Assembly (NCBI GenBank): GCA_030144725.1
Contig: JASKMD010000018.1
Span: forward strand, 4,549,803-4,613,802
Source of the DNA: Haematococcus lacustris
Lineage: Eukaryota; Chlorophyta; Chlorophyceae; Chlamydomonadales; Haematococcaceae
Length of the DNA stretch: 64,000 nt
Reading direction: 5' to 3'
Part shown: piece after piece, positions 61,416 to 64,000 of the stretch
How positions within the stretch are numbered: position 1 is the stretch's first letter
Layout of the letters: each line of letters begins with the position of its first letter
Made by a program: the position numbers and the translations under genes
Notes under the pieces: model-generated
Seen by the model: the letters and a program-made list of their open reading frames with translations, nothing else
What the model was told of the DNA's origin: nothing
Database searches by the model: none

Positions 61416-61628
61416 ATGACTGAGCCGCCCAGCCTGCAGCAAAGCCCGTTTGTATGGGCCTCTGATGCCCCAGACGAGGCAGCCTTGCGGCAGCAGGTGG
61501 GCAGCTCAGCCTCCTGCAGCAGCATGTCTCGCATGGGCCTGCAGGTGGAGGAGGGGGTGCTGAGTCGCATGATGAGCACAGGTGGGCCTCCAGGCGTAAC
61601 AGCGCATGACTGCATGCTCCTGCAGTGA
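61416..61628 (+). CDS. Probable first exon of an unidentified gene
   Basis: Starts MTEPPSLQQSPFVWASDAPD, followed by a Ser/Met stretch (SSASCSSMSRMGLQVEEGVL). A possible donor (CAGGTGGGC) is at about 61,580; the ORF itself stops at 61,628. Together with the ORF to 62,909 and the open frame at the window end it may form one + strand gene. No domain is recognised. Confidence 0.35.
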   Translation: MTEPPSLQQSPFVWASDAPDEAALRQQVGSSASCSSMSRMGLQVEEGVLSRMMSTGGPPGVTAHDCMLLQ

Positions 61629-61689
61629 TACAGCAGCACTTCACAAGCAATGGTACAGCATAGCGCAAGCACAGCGTAGGCAACACAGG

Positions 61690-61960
61690 AACAGCATTGC
61701 AAACAGTGCCTAAGGCACAGATGGCTGTGCTACAGGCTTCTGCGTAGGAGATTTTGGTGCTCAGTCTCCCAGCCGCTTGTAGCCCAGCCCAGAGTACACC
61801 TTGCCCTTGGCTGGCAGCTCAGTCCACCAGCACAGCTCCAGAAGGCGTCAGTTGCTTTCCCAACTGCGCTGCATGTTCGATGCTGCATTGCAATCCTTGT
61901 CCATCCACCTGGCTGGCTGTGGTCCTGGGGCCTGGGCTTGCTGGCTTGCCAGTCCAGCCA
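61690..61960 (-). pseudogene. Fanzor-family fragment J
   Basis: In minus sense it reads PGPQPARWMDKDCNAASNMQ (RuvC-III region, DKDCNAA), RSWESN, then after a shift LLELCW and LPAKGKVYSGLGYKRLGD and APKSPTQKPVA. The 3' hairpins are not recognisable. It is an old, frameshifted copy located in an intron or upstream part of the last gene. Confidence 0.75.
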
Positions 61961-61969
61961 CCCCAGCAC

Positions 61970-62909
61970 ACAGCATGTGTCCCACAGCTGCGGGCTGGAG
62001 AAGTGCTGCCCCAGCATACCTGACCCAGACCCTGCCTACCATGACCCTGCCTACCAGCCTGCTAGCCCCCCTGCACCTGTCACGCGCCTCACCCCTGCAG
62101 AGGACCTCATCCACAAGGTGTCCAAGGCCCCTGGCCATGCGCCATCCTCCCAGTCATACACCCGGAGGGCACCCCTGGTCACTCTTTCCAAGGCCGTGCT
62201 CCAGGCACTAGATGGAGTGTGCAGCCACCCGCCCTCACCCACCTCCCCAGCCTCCAGCCATACATCACGCCACCCTCACTCCCCTGCGGCACCAGGCTGG
62301 AGCCGAGCAAGTGTGACTCCCAGTGTGACCAGAGCCTTAAGCCCGGGGTCACATGGACCCTCTGCAGCAGCAGCAGCTCCCGCTTCAAACACAGGGGGGT
62401 TGGCCAGGAGGTCAGGGGCGCCCTCAGGCCACGGATCCAGCATCCAACCCTTCTACGCCATGTTTTCTGACTCAGCTGGCGGGCCTGAGAGCCTGGGGCA
62501 GCAGGGGGGCAGCAGCAGGGGAGGGGAGCGGCTGCCCAGTCGTGGGCGCCCGGCCTTGCAGCTTAGTAGGGTGGGAGATATAGAGGGAGGCAACTCCTGC
62601 TGCAGTGACCAAGGGGAGGGGACGGGCAGGAGGGCAGGCAGGGTGGGCGGGAAGGTAACGGGCCAGCCCCGACCGAGTGCCCTGATGGAGATCTCCAGGA
62701 CCTCCAGTGAGTGCCGGTTGCAGGGAGGGGCTGGGAGGGCTGGAAATGGCAGGGCTGCCCCAACCTCTTCCGGCCAGGTCTGCTGCCCCAGAGCCCTTCC
62801 CGGTATCGCCCCTGTGCCCAGAACAGGTTCTCGTGAGCATGAAGCAGTCATGCATGAACATTGTGCCGCACTCAGTGTTATGAGGAATGGCAGCAGCCTT
62901 TTGCTTTAA
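61970..62909 (+). CDS. Unidentified Ser/Pro-rich ORF
   Basis: The open frame is used from about 61,970, because its 5' part is the reverse strand of Fanzor fragment J. It includes VTRLTPAEDLIHKVSKAPGH, a Ser/His/Pro-rich section, SIQPFYAMFSDSAGGPESLG and LMEISRTSSECRLQGG. The composition is like that of the ORF at 29,252. No known domain is recognised. It could be a disordered region of a larger protein. Confidence 0.4.
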
Positions 62910-63801
62910 CCATCCGCAGCACCAAAGCCTGTCGCTGTCATGGATAGGAAATGTGCTGTGCACAGAATAGTGCAGTGCTTGCCGTCGTGAGGAATGGCAG
63001 CAGCCTTGCTTTTACCTTCTGCTGCACCAGAGCCGGCCACTGTCTGCATCAGCAGCTTACTGTGACCACTGCGTCGGTGGCAGCTCAACCTCCCACAACT
63101 GCCATGTCTCCACTGTCCATGTTAGGTTAGCACAGCGTAGGCAACACCGTCAGTCTCGCAGCTTCTTGGAGCTCACTGTTGGGTACTCCTTGCTTAGGGC
63201 AGGAGCCGCTGCTTGGCCGGCTGTGAGCAGATCATGACTGGGAACTCTGTGGCCTTCTCTGCCCATGGGCATCCGGGGACGGATTGAGCTGCAGTACCGG
63301 TCCACCCATCTATCTAGATCTCCATGGGTGGCCTAGTGCACACAGGCTGTTGTGCCTCAGCAGCACTCACCTAGCAGCACCTAGCAGCACCTAGCAGCAC
63401 TCAGAACTAGCAGCACCACTCGCAGTACCTAGCAGTACCTAGCAGCACTCACCTGCTGGCCTGGTGCACCACAACCATGCTCCCTCAGGGCTTGGGCTCC
63501 TGATGGATGGCGTCCGGTGCTCTGGGGTAGGGTTCTGCTGCCTCCTGGCAAACCAGACCTGGTTTGAAAATGCCAGTTGTTGAGCTTGGACGCAAGTGAG
63601 CACGTCTGAACATGTAGGCATTGCATTAGTTTTCCAACTTAGAGGCACACTTACACTCAGCGTTCACCTTGCCTTTGTGCATCGAGGTATTGAGTCGTTG
63701 CTTGCTTGACATTGTAGTATGTCAGCGGCGGTAGGTGAGGATACAGGCTGGATGCTGGTGGCTGACGCTGTGCCATGCTTCGTCTGCCTGGCTGGCTGCA
63801 G
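62910..63801. other. No clear gene; CTAGCAGCAC repeats at 63,357-63,455
   Basis: A similar 40-60 bp segment (GTGAGGAATGGCAGCAGCC and its neighbour) occurs at about 62,880 and 62,978, a short tandem duplication. From 63,357 to 63,455 CTAGCAGCAC and CTAGCAGTAC units repeat about eight times. No gene is recognised. Confidence 0.5.
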
Positions 63802-64000
63802 GTCAGGCCAGGCGCTGCCCCTCCCAGTCCTCCCTCTGCTCCCGCCCTGCTGCTGGCCCTGCTCCAACCAGCACCTCTGACGTTGACTCCACCCGGGCAG
63901 ACAGCGGCTCAGAGAGTGACGTGGCTGAATGTGATTTGCTGGCTAGCGCCGCAGCAGCGACCACAGCAGCTGCAGCGACAACAGATGCAGCCTGCCCTGA
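63802..64000 (+). CDS. Partial exon running off the window end
   Basis: After a possible acceptor (GGCTGCAG at 63,794-63,801) the frame is open to the last base. It has Cys/Ser/Pro-rich, then acidic (STRADSGSESDVAECDLLAS), then Ala/Thr-rich sequence. It may be the next exon of the gene starting at 61,416. Confidence 0.35.

Overview
The window looks like nuclear DNA of a GC-rich chlorophyte green alga, most likely Chlamydomonadales and possibly Haematococcus. That placement is inferred from gene content and style, not from a search. Genes are split into short exons with GT-AG introns (one GC-AG), the standard code is used, and introns are full of hexamer and pentamer satellites and transposable elements. 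There is no prokaryotic operon structure.

Layout. 1-2,366: an inverted-repeat MITE, a 0.9 kb (GGGGC)n array and the upstream region of the first gene. 2,367-17,923 (+): a 16-exon MSH4 gene (meiotic MutS homologue); the exon phases assigned from exon 2 onward join without a break. Its introns hold a (CCCCTG)n array, a Fanzor-type copy, a complete intronless F-box/LRR gene, a (CCCCTA)n array, a CAG tract and a tRNA-derived SINE. 18.7-22.0 kb: a TIR element with a hAT-like element nested in it. 22.6-27.3 kb (-): a VTT-domain (TVP38/TMEM64/DedA) membrane-protein gene, with another Fanzor copy in its last annotated intron. 28.2-33.7 kb: Fanzor fragments around a 769-codon Ser/Pro/Ala-rich ORF. 33.9-38.7 kb: a tandem F-box/LRR pair plus a truncated relative. 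39.2-44.4 kb (-): an expansin-like double-psi beta-barrel gene. 45.4-50.2 kb: a cluster of Fanzor-derived insertions with a (GGGGGA)n array. 50.3-61.0 kb: a nest of DNA transposons, including a split transposase with an SDGxxxQFK motif and a minus-strand transposon gene flanked by inverted repeats. 61.4-64.0 kb (+): exons of an unidentified low-complexity protein running off the end.

Main observation. About a dozen copies and fragments of one element family carry a RuvC-III-like [10 protein letters not shown] motif and a VDExRTxxVSS motif, as expected of Fanzor (eukaryotic TnpB/OMEGA) nucleases. The copies seen here are broken, 5'-truncated or internally deleted, but they share a structured 3' noncoding region. 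It has a small hairpin after the stop codon, and then, in the better-preserved copies, a large hairpin whose arms covary between subfamilies; these copies share an identical 3' end. Five insertions have 15-17 bp flanking direct repeats that begin with GGCTG (usually GGGCTG). This is the pattern expected of a mobile family with a conserved target motif and a candidate guide-RNA (omega-RNA) or retrotransposition 3' structure.
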